64,000 bases of DNA. It comes from Flaviaesturariibacter aridisoli (GTDB taxonomy: Bacteria; Bacteroidota; Bacteroidia; Chitinophagales; Chitinophagaceae). A program made the position numbers and the translations under genes. Within the stretch, counting starts at the first letter, position 1. Each line of letters opens with the position of its first letter. Under the pieces are notes generated by a model. The model was not told the DNA's origin. It worked only from the letters and a program-made list of their open reading frames with translations, and did not search any database. Of the stretch, positions 32,964 through 41,193 are shown in pieces. The stretch covers positions 1 through 64,000 of the forward strand of contig NZ_SKFH01000014.1 of the NCBI RefSeq assembly GCF_004343705.1, written 5' to 3'.

Positions 32964-33542
32964 ATGAAACAATTCAAAGCAATACTACCCTTGCTGCTTG
33001 CTGTAGCTACCTTCAGCGCCTGCACCAAGAACGAGGATAAAGTTTTCGATAGCCAGCCGCTCGTAGAGTGGGACGCGGCTACCTACAACGCCCGTACGTC
33101 GGGTTATCCCTTCCCGCTGCTCACCCGCGTGCCCCAGGCATACGGCCGCAACGTGTTCACCTCCGCCACGGCCTACGGCGCCCCCGCCGACCCGGCCCTG
33201 ACGCGCCTTTATGTGGCACCGGCACCGGCCACTACCACCGACACCGTTACGATGCGTGTGAACCTGGTAGGCCCGCAAATGGACCACGCCCAGACCTTCG
33301 CCGTAAGTGTGGAGCCGAATTTCAGCACCGCCGTGGAAGGCACGCACTACATGCTGATCGACCGCACGGTGACGATCCCCGCGCACTCGAGTTTCGGCTA
33401 TGCGCGCTGGCGTGTGCTCAACCCCGGTCCCCTCACGCCCGGCGGCATTCCCACGGTCAACGTGGTGTTCCAGCTGAGCGGCAACAGCGAGGTGCTTGCT
33501 TCGGAGAACTACAAGTATATCGGCTGGGGTATTGCCCAGTAA
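32964..33542 (+). CDS. Lipoprotein accessory to the SusCD pair (DUF4843-like)
   Basis: This 192-residue lipoprotein has a signal ending TFSAC near residue 20. Short beta-rich sequence follows, including TVTMRVNLVGPQMDHAQTFAVSV and STAVEGTHYMLIDRTVTIPAHS, which resembles DUF4843 or Calx-beta-like modules found beside SusCD genes. It begins 18 bp after the susD-like stop, so it belongs to the same operon and is probably displayed on the cell surface. A direct role in ligand binding is inferred from position only. Confidence 0.75.
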   Translation: MKQFKAILPLLLAVATFSACTKNEDKVFDSQPLVEWDAATYNARTSGYPFPLLTRVPQAYGRNVFTSATAYGAPADPALTRLYVAPAPATTTDTVTMRVNLVGPQMDHAQTFAVSVEPNFSTAVEGTHYMLIDRTVTIPAHSSFGYARWRVLNPGPLTPGGIPTVNVVFQLSGNSEVLASENYKYIGWGIAQ

Positions 33543-33572
33543 TCCCGCCACTTTTGATGACCCTCAAACGCA

Positions 33573-34553
33573 ATGAAAATGAAGTTGAATAAACTGTTCC
33601 TGAGCGCCTCTATCGTGCTGCTGGCCGCCCTTGGCCTCGCCAGCTGCGACAAGCGCGAGAATAACATCGCCTACCCTCCCGGGGTAGCCGCCAACGTGGC
33701 GACCGTTGCGGAAAGCAATGGCCTGACCATCTTCGCCAACGCGCTGCGCCGCGCCGGCATGGACTCTACCTTCTCCTACCTCGGTCAGTACACGATCTTT
33801 GCCCCTACCGACTCTGCCTTCGCAGCCGCCGGTATCACGGCATCGGCCGTTTCGAGCCTCCCGGTGGAGACGCTGCGCACCCTGCTGCGCAACCACATCC
33901 TGTCCGGACGTACTACCCTGATGTCGTTCCTGCCCGGCCCGAATGCCGTGTACACCAACCTGAACCGCGACACGCTGTTCGTAACCGGTGTAGGCACGCC
34001 TCCGACGGCTTTCTACATCAACGGCCGTAAGGTGACGCAGACCGACATCTCCGCCAACAACGGGGTGATCCACAAGATCGCCGGCGTGCTGGCACCGGCC
34101 GGTGGCAACTTTACCACCACCGTAGCCCTGATGCCCAACCTGAGCCTGTTTGCCGCCGCCGTTCAGCGCGCCGGCCTCACCAACAGCTTCAACAACGTAG
34201 GCAACCGGTGGACGGTTTTCGCACCCAGCAACGCCGCCTTCCAGGCTGCGGGCTATGCCGACGTGAACGCCATCAATGCTGCCGATCCGACGGCACTGAG
34301 CGCCCTGCTGCGTTACCACGTTGTTCCGGCTACCTCGCTGACCCAGTCGGGCCGCATCGCGTTCTCGTCCGACCTCACAGCCCGTTACGCCAACACTACC
34401 CTCAACACGGTTCAGGGTACGGCCATCACCGTTGGCGCCGGCGGCACCACGGTGAAGGGCACCAACAGCGCTGCAGCTTCCAACATCACTACGAGCGACA
34501 TTCTCTACCGCTCGGGTGTGCTGCACGTAATCGATCGCGTGTTAATGCCTTAA
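33573..34553 (+). CDS. Fasciclin (FAS1) domain lipoprotein
   Basis: This 326-residue lipoprotein has a signal ending LGLASC near residue 26 and two FAS1 domains, about residues 45-185 and 190-326. Each contains the H1/H2-type boxes: YTIFAPTDSAFAAAG in the first and WTVFAPSNAAFQAAG in the second, with the second ending SGVLHVIDRVLMP. FAS1 domains mediate adhesion or binding of carbohydrate and protein. It is the last gene of the SusCD operon, followed by a strong terminator. The pairing suggests surface capture of a matrix-like polymer, which is inference. Confidence 0.92.
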   Translation: MKMKLNKLFLSASIVLLAALGLASCDKRENNIAYPPGVAANVATVAESNGLTIFANALRRAGMDSTFSYLGQYTIFAPTDSAFAAAGITASAVSSLPVETLRTLLRNHILSGRTTLMSFLPGPNAVYTNLNRDTLFVTGVGTPPTAFYINGRKVTQTDISANNGVIHKIAGVLAPAGGNFTTTVALMPNLSLFAAAVQRAGLTNSFNNVGNRWTVFAPSNAAFQAAGYADVNAINAADPTALSALLRYHVVPATSLTQSGRIAFSSDLTARYANTTLNTVQGTAITVGAGGTTVKGTNSAAASNITTSDILYRSGVLHVIDRVLMP

Positions 34554-34574
34554 ATAACACAGTTTAGCAGAAAG

Positions 34575-34609
34575 AAAAAGTCCCCCGCCAGCTGGCGGGG
34601 GACTTTTTT
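34575..34609. terminator. Strong bidirectional terminator
   Basis: AAGTCCCCCGCC-agct-GGCGGGGGACTT with A and T runs on both sides separates the SusC operon from the convergent tlpA-like gene. Confidence 0.95.
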
Positions 34610-34627
34610 ATTGACGGATCTCCTGGC

Positions 34628-35839
34628 TTATTTCAGCTCCTGCGCCAGGCGGGCATCGAGCGCTTCGCCGCGCAGGCCCATCGCAACGATGGTGCCCTCC
34701 GGATTGACCAGCACGTTGAAGGGAATGCCTTCGAACCCGTAGGCCGGCACCGCCTTGCTGTTCCAGTATTGAAGATCGCTCATGTGCGGCCAGGTAAGGC
34801 CGTCCTGGCGGATGGCGGCCGTCCACGATTCCTTGTCGCGGTCGAGGGAAACGCCCAGCACGGTGAAATTCTTGTTCTTATACTTCTGGTAGGCGCGCAC
34901 CACGTTGGGGTTTTCGGCGCGGCAGGGGCCGCACCAGGAGGCCCAGAAATCGACCAGCACCCATTTGCCGCGGAAGGAAGCTACCGACAGGGGCTTGCCT
35001 TCGGGATCGGTGAGGCTCAGCTCCGGCGCCGGCTTGCCTAGTAACGCTGCCGAAGCGGCGCTGATGCCGTCGGGATTGGCGGGTTGCTGCGCGGCGCGCG
35101 CATCCTGCTGTTGCTGCTGGGCGGTAACGGTTGCTTTCAGCTCCGCGAGGCCGCTGTTCTTCGGAAAGCGGCTCACTGTTTCATTGAGCAGGGCGTTGAA
35201 CTCCTCGCGGGTAAACGGGTCCACGCCGAGCATCCGGTTGGCGGCATAGGCCTGGTAGGAGCCGAGCGCGAAGACCGACAGCGCCGCGCTGTTGCTTTGT
35301 TGAATGACGTTGCGGGTATAGCTCTTGAAGGTGCTGGCCGCTTCCTGCCGTTGCCGGTCGAGGCCGCCGAGCAGGCTGTCGGCTACACCGGCGCGCGTGA
35401 GGCTGTCGCGCTGGCGGGCGAAGGCCACGAGGGTCGACAGCTGGCGGTTGTTGGCGTCGATGTGGCTGGTGAGCGCTTTGCTGGCCGGCGATCCTTCCAC
35501 GGTGAAGGGATGCTCGTTGTTGAGGGGATCGGCGCTGACGTGTATCTGCGTGGCGTCGTTGATGACGGTGGCAAAGGGATCGCGCGACCCGGCCACGCGC
35601 AGGAGGTATTGCGTTTCTTCGGTACGGTTGCCCTTGAGTGTAAAATGGTCCTTCGCATCGGCGCGGGCCGAATCCACGATCACGGGCGCATTGCTGTTGA
35701 AGCTGGTTTCTTCGAGGTAGATGGTGGCGCCCTGCGCGCCTTTATACGTGCCATCGACCGTAAAAGCGCCGGTAGTTTTCGTTTGACAGGCCGCCAGCAG
35801 CACGATGGCGGCCACGGGGAGAAGAAGCGTTCGTTTCAT
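34628..35839 (-). CDS. TlpA-like thiol-disulfide oxidoreductase lipoprotein
   Basis: This 403-residue envelope protein has a lipobox LLAAC near residue 18. The N-terminal DUF4369-like domain (about 25-125) is beta-rich, a helical stretch follows (about 125-250), and the C-terminal thioredoxin fold (about 270-403) has the active site WCGPC near residue 301 and the cis-proline segment FEGIPFNVLVNPEG. It should reduce or exchange disulfides in periplasmic proteins. GATCTTTG and CCCC directly precede the start codon, so its mRNA may be leaderless. The upstream spacer holds the second copy of the AAAGAAC hairpin element. Confidence 0.92.
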   Translation of the reverse strand: MKRTLLLPVAAIVLLAACQTKTTGAFTVDGTYKGAQGATIYLEETSFNSNAPVIVDSARADAKDHFTLKGNRTEETQYLLRVAGSRDPFATVINDATQIHVSADPLNNEHPFTVEGSPASKALTSHIDANNRQLSTLVAFARQRDSLTRAGVADSLLGGLDRQRQEAASTFKSYTRNVIQQSNSAALSVFALGSYQAYAANRMLGVDPFTREEFNALLNETVSRFPKNSGLAELKATVTAQQQQQDARAAQQPANPDGISAASAALLGKPAPELSLTDPEGKPLSVASFRGKWVLVDFWASWCGPCRAENPNVVRAYQKYKNKNFTVLGVSLDRDKESWTAAIRQDGLTWPHMSDLQYWNSKAVPAYGFEGIPFNVLVNPEGTIVAMGLRGEALDARLAQELK

Positions 35840-35870
35840 GGGGCAAAGATCGGTGCCGCAAGCGGCAGGA

Positions 35871-35980
35871 GAGAAAGAACGCAGACTTTTATGATTTTTA
35901 AGATTAGCGCAACTATACTTGCGTGCGCCAGCAAATCATAACTCTGCGTATCCCGCTTGCGGGATCTGCGTTCTTTCTCT
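35871..35980. repeat. Hairpin element with AAAGAAC ends, copy 2
   Basis: GAGAAAGAACGCAGA at the left pairs with TCTGCGTTCTTTCTC at the right. TTATGATTT pairs with AAATCATAA inside, and the TATCCCGC-tt-GCGGGATCTGCG block near the right end is identical to that of 17500-17613. The conserved ends with a variable centre show that this is a dispersed element. Confidence 0.88.
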
Positions 35981-35996
35981 ACGTGTCGAAGGCACG

Positions 35997-36025
35997 AAAA
36001 GGCCCCGGCGGGAGACGCCAGGGCC
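35997..36025 (-). terminator. Terminator of the PDZ protein gene
   Basis: On the minus strand GGCCCTGGCG-tctc-CCGCCGGGGCC is followed by TTTTCGT, about 30 bases after the stop at 36054. Confidence 0.8.
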
Positions 36026-36053
36026 GTAAGGTATATGCACATAAGAAACTAAA

Positions 36054-37031
36054 TCAGAGGTCGGCGGTCTTGATCTTGCGGGGGAACTTCACTTCCAGCT
36101 TCTGCTCTTTGCCGCCGCGCAGCACGGTGAAGCTGAAATTGCTTCCCTGGCGGGCGCGAAGGGTGATGCGCTTCAGGTCGTCGGTGCTGCCGATGTTGTC
36201 GTCGTCCACTTTCGTGATGATGTCGTCCACCTGGAGGCCGGCTTTTGCGGCGGGGGTCTCTTCATCCACATCGGTCACTTTTACGCCCTTGCCGTCTTCG
36301 GTGTCCTGGATCGATACACCGAGGCGCGGGCGATCGCTCGAGCGGAAGTAGTAGGCGCCGTTGGGAGGCATGGGCACGGCGGGTGTGGGCACCTGTATAT
36401 CGAAGCTGGGAACGCGCAGGTTGAAGTTGTGCAGGCCCTTCCACTTGGAGAGCTCGGCGGTCACCGTTTGCTCTTTACCATCGCGGAGGAAGGTCACCTT
36501 CACCTTGTCGCCGGGCTTATGGGCGCGGATGGCGCGGGTAACGTCGCCGTCGCCCTTCACCAGCACCTCATCGATCTTCGTAATGATGTCGTCCTTCTTC
36601 AGGCCGGCCTTCTCGGCGGCGCTGCCTTCGGTAACACTGTTTACCTGGGCGCCTTTTTCCACCAGGTCGGTCACAACGCCCAGCATGGCGCGGTGCTCAT
36701 CTTCGCCGAAAAAGCTGGGGCCGTCCTCGTCGTTGGAATACACCCAGGTATTACGGCCGCCGATCCCGTTGATACTCACGTGGCCGCCGCGCTTGACGGT
36801 GGTAACGTTCACATTCACGTCGGGGCTCTTATCAGCTTCCTTGCCGTTTACCAGCACCTGGTTGCCTTTGATCTCGATGGTGGTTTTGTCGTCGATGTTC
36901 CCATCGCGGGTGATGACGATCGTTTGCAGCTCTTTTTCCTTGCTCTTCGCGGCAGGCTTATTCTGCGCCAGGGCAGGCAGCGCTACCAGCGCTCCGGCCA
37001 CCGCCAATCCTTGTAATACGATACGTTTCAT
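36054..37031 (-). CDS. Exported protein with two PDZ domains
   Basis: This 325-residue periplasmic protein has a signal peptide ending ALPALAQ near residue 22. The first PDZ domain (about 110-195) includes GAQVNSVTEGSAAEKAGLKKDDIITKID and the second (about 235-320) includes RLGVSIQDTEDGKGVKV and ETPAAKAGLQVDDIITKVDD. There is no trypsin-like domain, so unlike DegP it is not a protease; a scaffold or chaperone-like role is likely. A good TATATTTG promoter box lies at 37067-37074. Confidence 0.88.
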   Translation of the reverse strand: MKRIVLQGLAVAGALVALPALAQNKPAAKSKEKELQTIVITRDGNIDDKTTIEIKGNQVLVNGKEADKSPDVNVNVTTVKRGGHVSINGIGGRNTWVYSNDEDGPSFFGEDEHRAMLGVVTDLVEKGAQVNSVTEGSAAEKAGLKKDDIITKIDEVLVKGDGDVTRAIRAHKPGDKVKVTFLRDGKEQTVTAELSKWKGLHNFNLRVPSFDIQVPTPAVPMPPNGAYYFRSSDRPRLGVSIQDTEDGKGVKVTDVDEETPAAKAGLQVDDIITKVDDDNIGSTDDLKRITLRARQGSNFSFTVLRGGKEQKLEVKFPRKIKTADL

Positions 37032-37066
37032 AAGTTTTGTATTTGGCTACGTTGAATTTCGTAGAT

Positions 37067-37074
37067 CAAATATA
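37067..37074 (-). promoter_or_regulatory. Promoter -7 box for the PDZ protein gene
   Basis: TATATTTG on the minus strand matches TAnnTTTG; the start codon is 35 bases downstream. A TTTCG about 18 bases further upstream is a possible weak -33 element. Confidence 0.65.
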
Positions 37075-37190
37075 GGAAGCTCTTTTTGAATACGAAACAT
37101 TTCGCACTGTTAAAATGTCCTAATCCCCGAAAATCTTCGTAAAACAGGGAAAAACGCCTATGGGCGGGATGTTCCGCCGCATGAGCGGTG

Positions 37191-37297
37191 CGGACAGGGA
37201 ACAAGGAATAGTGACGTAGGCGGATCTCAGAGAAAAGGGAAGCCTTGTTCAGACTTCCCTTCCCTATTCGTACTTCCTTGTTCCCTGTTCGCCTGTT
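37191..37297. repeat. Word-repeat hairpin (GGGAACAAGGAA type) after alaS
   Basis: GGACAGGGAACAAGGAATAG at 37194-37213 pairs with the right arm 37266-37291 (CTATTCG...CCTTGTTCCCTGTTC). An inner stem AAGGGAAG/CTTCCCTT lies at 37237-37263. It directly follows the alaS stop on the minus strand, so it can act as the alaS transcript end. Confidence 0.85.
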
Positions 37298-39913
37298 CTA
37301 TAGCTTCGCCTTCACAGCATCGATCACGGCCTGCAGGTTGCCCGCATCCTGGCCGCCGGCCGTGGCGAGACTTTTTTGCCCGCCGCCGCCGCCTTTGATC
37401 AGCGGGGCAACCGTGCCTTTAATCAGCGCGCCGGCGTCGTAGCCGTTGCTGCTCACCAGGGCTTCGTCGAAAGCAATAGCCACGGAGGCCTTTCCTTCGA
37501 TGTTGGCGGCCAGTACGACGGCAGCATTGTTCAGCGCGCCTTTCAGGTCGAAGACGAGCTTTTTCAGCGCGTCGGCACTGCCCACCGAAACAACGGCACC
37601 GATAAAGGTGAGGCCGTCAACGGATTCCTGCTTTTGCAGCAGGCTGTCGCGCAGGGCGTTGATCTGCGCCTGCTGGAACTTTTCCACCTGCTTGCCAAGG
37701 GCTGTGTTTTCTTCTTTCAGGGAAGCGATGCCTTTGAGCGGCTCTTTGGCGGGTTGAAGGGCTTCGCGGATCTCGCGGAGCTGGCGCAGCTGTTCGTTGA
37801 GGTAGAGTTCGGCAGCCAGGCCGCATACGGCTTCCACGCGGCGTACGCCGGCCTGCGAGGAGCTTTCGGAAGTGATCTTGAAGTAGCCCAGCTCACCGGT
37901 ATGGCCCACGTGCGTGCCGCCGCAAAGCTCCACCGAATAGGCAGGGTCGATGGTCACCACGCGCACGGTGTCGCCGTACTTCTCCCCAAAGAGCGCGGTG
38001 GCACCCGATTTCATCGCTTCTTCCTTCGGCATTTGTTGGATCACCACGGGCACATTCTCGCGGATCTTTTCATTAACGAGGTGCTCCACGCGGGCGATCT
38101 CCTCGTCGGTCATTTTCGCAAAATGCGAGAAGTCGAAGCGGAGGTATTCGGCATTTACGAGCGAGCCTTTCTGGGCCACGTGTGTGCCCAGCACCAGGCG
38201 CAGCGCAGCGTGCAGCAGGTGCGTGGCGCTGTGGTGCACGGCGGTGTGCGTGCGGCGTGTGCCATCTACTTTCGCGGTCCATTCGCCGCCGATCTGCTCG
38301 GGCAGGCGCTCGGCGAAGTGTACGATGAGGTCGTTTTCTTTCCGGGTGTCGAGGATGCGGATGCGCTGGTCGCCCATCAGGAGCAGGCCGGTGTCGCCCA
38401 CCTGGCCGCCGCTTTCGGCGTAGAAGGGCGTGCGGTCGAGCACGAGCTGGTAGCTTTCTTTGCCCTTGGCCTTTACGTGGCGGTAGCGCAGGATGTTGGC
38501 GGTTGTTTCCAGCGAATCGTAGCCTACGAACAGCGAGTTGTTGGCGCTTTCGTTGACGGTGATCCAGTCGGAAGCGTCCACGGCACGGTCTTCGCGGCCG
38601 CGCTCCTGTTGCTTCTTACGTTCGGCGTTGAATTCGGCTTCATCGATCGAGAGGCCGCGCTCGGAGGCGATGAGCTGCGACAGGTCGAAGGGGAAGCCGT
38701 AGGTGTCGTTGAGTTCGAAGGCTTCGGCACCGCTGATGCGGCCCCGGGCCAGCAGGTCGTCGATGCGGCGGAGGCCCTTATCGAGCGTGCGGAGGAAGGA
38801 TTCTTCTTCCTCGCGGATGACGCGGGCGACGAAGGCTTGTTGCGCATCGAGCTCCGGGAATACCGTGCGGAACTGCTCGGCAATCACGGGTACGAGCTGG
38901 TGCAGCAGGGGCTGCTTGTATTCGAGGTAGGAAAAATAATACCGTACGGCGCGGCGCAGGATGCGGCGGATGACATAGCCGGCGCCGCCGTTGGCGGGCA
39001 GTTGCCCGTCGGCGATGGTAAAGGAAACGGCCCGGATATGGTCGCTCAGAACGCGGAACGCGATGTCGCTCTTGCCCGCATCGGATCCCTCGTATTTGTT
39101 ACCGGTGATCTTTTCGATGGCGCTGATGGTGCCGGTGAACACGTCGGTGTCGTAGTTGCTCTGTTTGCCCTGCAGCACGCGCACGAGGCGCTCAAAGCCC
39201 ATGCCCGTATCCACGTGGCGGGCGGGGAGGGGCTGCAGCGAGCCGTCTTTGGTGCGGTTGTACTGGATGAACACGTTGTTCCAGATCTCGATCACCTGCG
39301 GGTGGTCGGCGTTGACGAGCGTTTTTCCGTCAATTCCGGCGCGCTCGGCGTCGGGGCGGGTATCTACGTGGATCTCCGTACAGGGGCCGCAGGGGCCGGT
39401 GTCGCCCATCTCCCAGAAGTTGTCTTTCTTATTGCCAAGCAGGATGCGCCCGGGGGCCACCCACTTGCGCCATTCGGCGGCGGCTTCGTCGTCCATCGGC
39501 AGGCCTTCAGCGCTGTCGCCTTCGAACACCGTCACATACATGCGGTCTTCGGGGATGCCGAGTACCTTGGTGAGCAGTTCCCAGCTCCACTCGATCGCTT
39601 CTTTTTTGAAGTAGTTGCCGAAGCTCCAGTTGCCCAGCATCTCGAACAGGGTGTGGTGGTAGGTATCCACCCCCACTTCCTCCAGGTCGTTGTGCTTGCC
39701 GCTGACGCGCAGGCATTTCTGGGTATCGGCGATGCGCGGCGAGGGGGCCGTTTTATTGCCAAGGAAGTAGTCTTTGAACTGGTTCATCCCCGCGTTGGTG
39801 AACATCAGGGTCGGGTCATTCTTTACCACCACGGGCGCGGAAGGCACGATCTGGTGGCCTTTCTGCGCAAAAAAATCCAGGAAGGCCTGGCGTATCTGGG
39901 CACTGGTCATCAT
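37298..39913 (-). CDS. alaS: Alanyl-tRNA synthetase
   Basis: This 871-residue class II synthetase charges tRNA-Ala. The start is at 39913 or the adjacent 39910 (MTSAQIRQAFLDFF). The catalytic domain (about 1-240) includes PTLMFTNAGMNQFKDYFLG. The editing domain follows with HTAVHHSATHLLHAALR (about 560) and the metal-binding CGGTHVGHTGELG (about 665), and the C-Ala domain closes the protein with GGGGGQKSLATAGGQDAGN. Two promoter-like boxes (TACCTTTC at 39948-39955 and TACCTTTG at 39989-39996) lie upstream. It is divergent from the M23 peptidase gene, an arrangement common in Bacteroidota. Confidence 0.97.
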   Translation of the reverse strand: MMTSAQIRQAFLDFFAQKGHQIVPSAPVVVKNDPTLMFTNAGMNQFKDYFLGNKTAPSPRIADTQKCLRVSGKHNDLEEVGVDTYHHTLFEMLGNWSFGNYFKKEAIEWSWELLTKVLGIPEDRMYVTVFEGDSAEGLPMDDEAAAEWRKWVAPGRILLGNKKDNFWEMGDTGPCGPCTEIHVDTRPDAERAGIDGKTLVNADHPQVIEIWNNVFIQYNRTKDGSLQPLPARHVDTGMGFERLVRVLQGKQSNYDTDVFTGTISAIEKITGNKYEGSDAGKSDIAFRVLSDHIRAVSFTIADGQLPANGGAGYVIRRILRRAVRYYFSYLEYKQPLLHQLVPVIAEQFRTVFPELDAQQAFVARVIREEEESFLRTLDKGLRRIDDLLARGRISGAEAFELNDTYGFPFDLSQLIASERGLSIDEAEFNAERKKQQERGREDRAVDASDWITVNESANNSLFVGYDSLETTANILRYRHVKAKGKESYQLVLDRTPFYAESGGQVGDTGLLLMGDQRIRILDTRKENDLIVHFAERLPEQIGGEWTAKVDGTRRTHTAVHHSATHLLHAALRLVLGTHVAQKGSLVNAEYLRFDFSHFAKMTDEEIARVEHLVNEKIRENVPVVIQQMPKEEAMKSGATALFGEKYGDTVRVVTIDPAYSVELCGGTHVGHTGELGYFKITSESSSQAGVRRVEAVCGLAAELYLNEQLRQLREIREALQPAKEPLKGIASLKEENTALGKQVEKFQQAQINALRDSLLQKQESVDGLTFIGAVVSVGSADALKKLVFDLKGALNNAAVVLAANIEGKASVAIAFDEALVSSNGYDAGALIKGTVAPLIKGGGGGQKSLATAGGQDAGNLQAVIDAVKAKL

Positions 39914-40002
39914 GAGTGAAACAAGATTGTTGAGGTTTTTCCTGTCGGAAAGGTAAATTTGTTGGCCTTGCCTTTGGGCAAGGGAGGCCAAAGGTAATGA
40001 AT

Positions 40003-40079
40003 CGTGAGGCGTGAGGCGTCAGCCGTGAGCCGCCTCCGACGTTGGGAAATTGCACACGCTTCACGCCTCACGCCTCACG
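40003..40079. repeat. Word-repeat hairpin (GTGAGGC type)
   Basis: Left arm 40003-40032 (CGTGAGGCGTGAGGCGT, then AGCCGTGAGC) pairs with right arm 40056-40079 (ACGCTTCACGCCTCACGCC). The loop is 23 bp. It occupies the middle of the alaS/M23 divergent spacer. Confidence 0.9.
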
Positions 40080-40093
40080 TATCCTGTGGTTCC

Positions 40094-41065
40094 ATGAAGA
40101 AAATCAAATACTACTATAATACCCACACCCTCCGTTACGAGAAGCTCGTAACGCCGCTGCGCGTGAAGCTGCTGCGCCTTTTCAGCTTTATGGCCGTGAG
40201 TCTCGTAACGGGCGGCCTGCTGGCCTGGGCGGCCTTCCGCTTCCTGGGCTCGCCGGGCGAAAAATTCCTGCAGTCGGAGAACCGGGCCCTGCGCGACCGC
40301 TTCGTAGCCGTCGACAAGCAGCTCGACGACCTGCGGGCGCAGATGAGCGAGCTCGAAAAGCGCGACAACAACGTGTACCGCTCCATCTTTGAGGCGACGC
40401 CCATTCCCGACTCGGCCCGCGCCCAGGCGCTGGAGCAGCAGCAGGAAGTGGCCCGGGTGGAGAAAATGGACAACGGCCAGCTGGTGGCCTCTATCCGTTC
40501 CACGATGGAAGGACTGAAAAAGCGCATGACCGTTCAGTCCAAATCGTACAACGAACTGCAGGTGCTGGTGCGCAATAAGGAAACGCTGCTGGCCGCCACC
40601 CCGGCCATCCAGCCGGTGAGCAACCAGGACCTGAGCCGCATCGCTTCCGGCTTCGGCGTGCGCATCGACCCCATTTACAAAACGCCCAAGATGCATGCGG
40701 GCCTCGACTTCACAGCGCCGCAGGGTACGCCCATCTACGCCACCGCCGACGGCCGCGTTACGGTTGCCGGCAACGAAAACGACGGCTACGGCAACCACGT
40801 GGAGATCAACCACGGCTACGGCTACGAAACCCTCTACGGCCACATGGTGCGGGTGAAGGCGCGGCGCGGCCAGCAGGTAAAGCGCGGTGAGATCATTGGC
40901 TACGTGGGTTCTACCGGTAAGAGCACCGGCCCGCACTGTCACTACGAGGTGCACAAGAACGGCCGCAAGCTCGATCCCGTTTACTTCTTCTACAACGACC
41001 TTACGCCGCAGCAGTTCAACGAGATGCTGAAGCGTGCGCAGGCGAACAACCAGAGTTTCGATTAG
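40094..41065 (+). CDS. M23 family peptidase with coiled coil
   Basis: This 323-residue membrane-anchored protein is predicted to cut peptidoglycan cross-links or to activate other hydrolases. The start MKKIKYYYNTHTLRYEKL is at 40094. One membrane helix (about 35-52) is followed by a coiled coil (about 65-160). The M23 domain (about 200-305) has the metal ligands in MHAGLDFTAP and TGPHCHYEVH, with YETLYGHM between them, so the catalytic set looks complete. The sequence of genes alaS, M23 peptidase, MerR-type regulator is widespread in this phylum. Confidence 0.93.
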   Translation: MKKIKYYYNTHTLRYEKLVTPLRVKLLRLFSFMAVSLVTGGLLAWAAFRFLGSPGEKFLQSENRALRDRFVAVDKQLDDLRAQMSELEKRDNNVYRSIFEATPIPDSARAQALEQQQEVARVEKMDNGQLVASIRSTMEGLKKRMTVQSKSYNELQVLVRNKETLLAATPAIQPVSNQDLSRIASGFGVRIDPIYKTPKMHAGLDFTAPQGTPIYATADGRVTVAGNENDGYGNHVEINHGYGYETLYGHMVRVKARRGQQVKRGEIIGYVGSTGKSTGPHCHYEVHKNGRKLDPVYFFYNDLTPQQFNEMLKRAQANNQSFD

Positions 41066-41070
41066 GTTCG

Positions 41071-41179
41071 TGAATCGGCAATCGGGAATCGGCAATGTAC
41101 AATGCGTGATCAAAGGAACGGATGCCAGCCGCATCCGTTCCTTGTTCTGGGCGTCAGCATTCCCGATTCCCGATTCCCG
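41071..41179. repeat. Word-repeat hairpin (GGAATCGGCAAT type) enclosing a terminator
   Basis: Left arm 41071-41097 (GAATCGGCAATCGGGAATC and further) pairs with right arm 41158-41179 (CATTCCCGATTCCCGATTCC). Inside lies the compact terminator 41113-41147. The word differs from every other hairpin in the window. Confidence 0.88.
41113..41147 (+). terminator. Terminator of the M23 peptidase gene
   Basis: GGAACGGATGC-cagcc-GCATCCGTTCC is an 11-bp perfect stem followed by TTGTTCT. Confidence 0.8.
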
Positions 41180-41187
41180 TACTTTTG
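41180..41187 (+). promoter_or_regulatory. Promoter -7 box for the MerR-type gene
   Basis: TACTTTTG is followed by TCCCCG and the ATG at 41194, again leaving essentially no leader. It abuts the right arm of the word-repeat hairpin. Confidence 0.6.
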
Positions 41188-41193
41188 TCCCCG

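Noticed and set aside
37376-39919. 847-residue plus-strand ORF
   Set aside because: Antisense to alaS.
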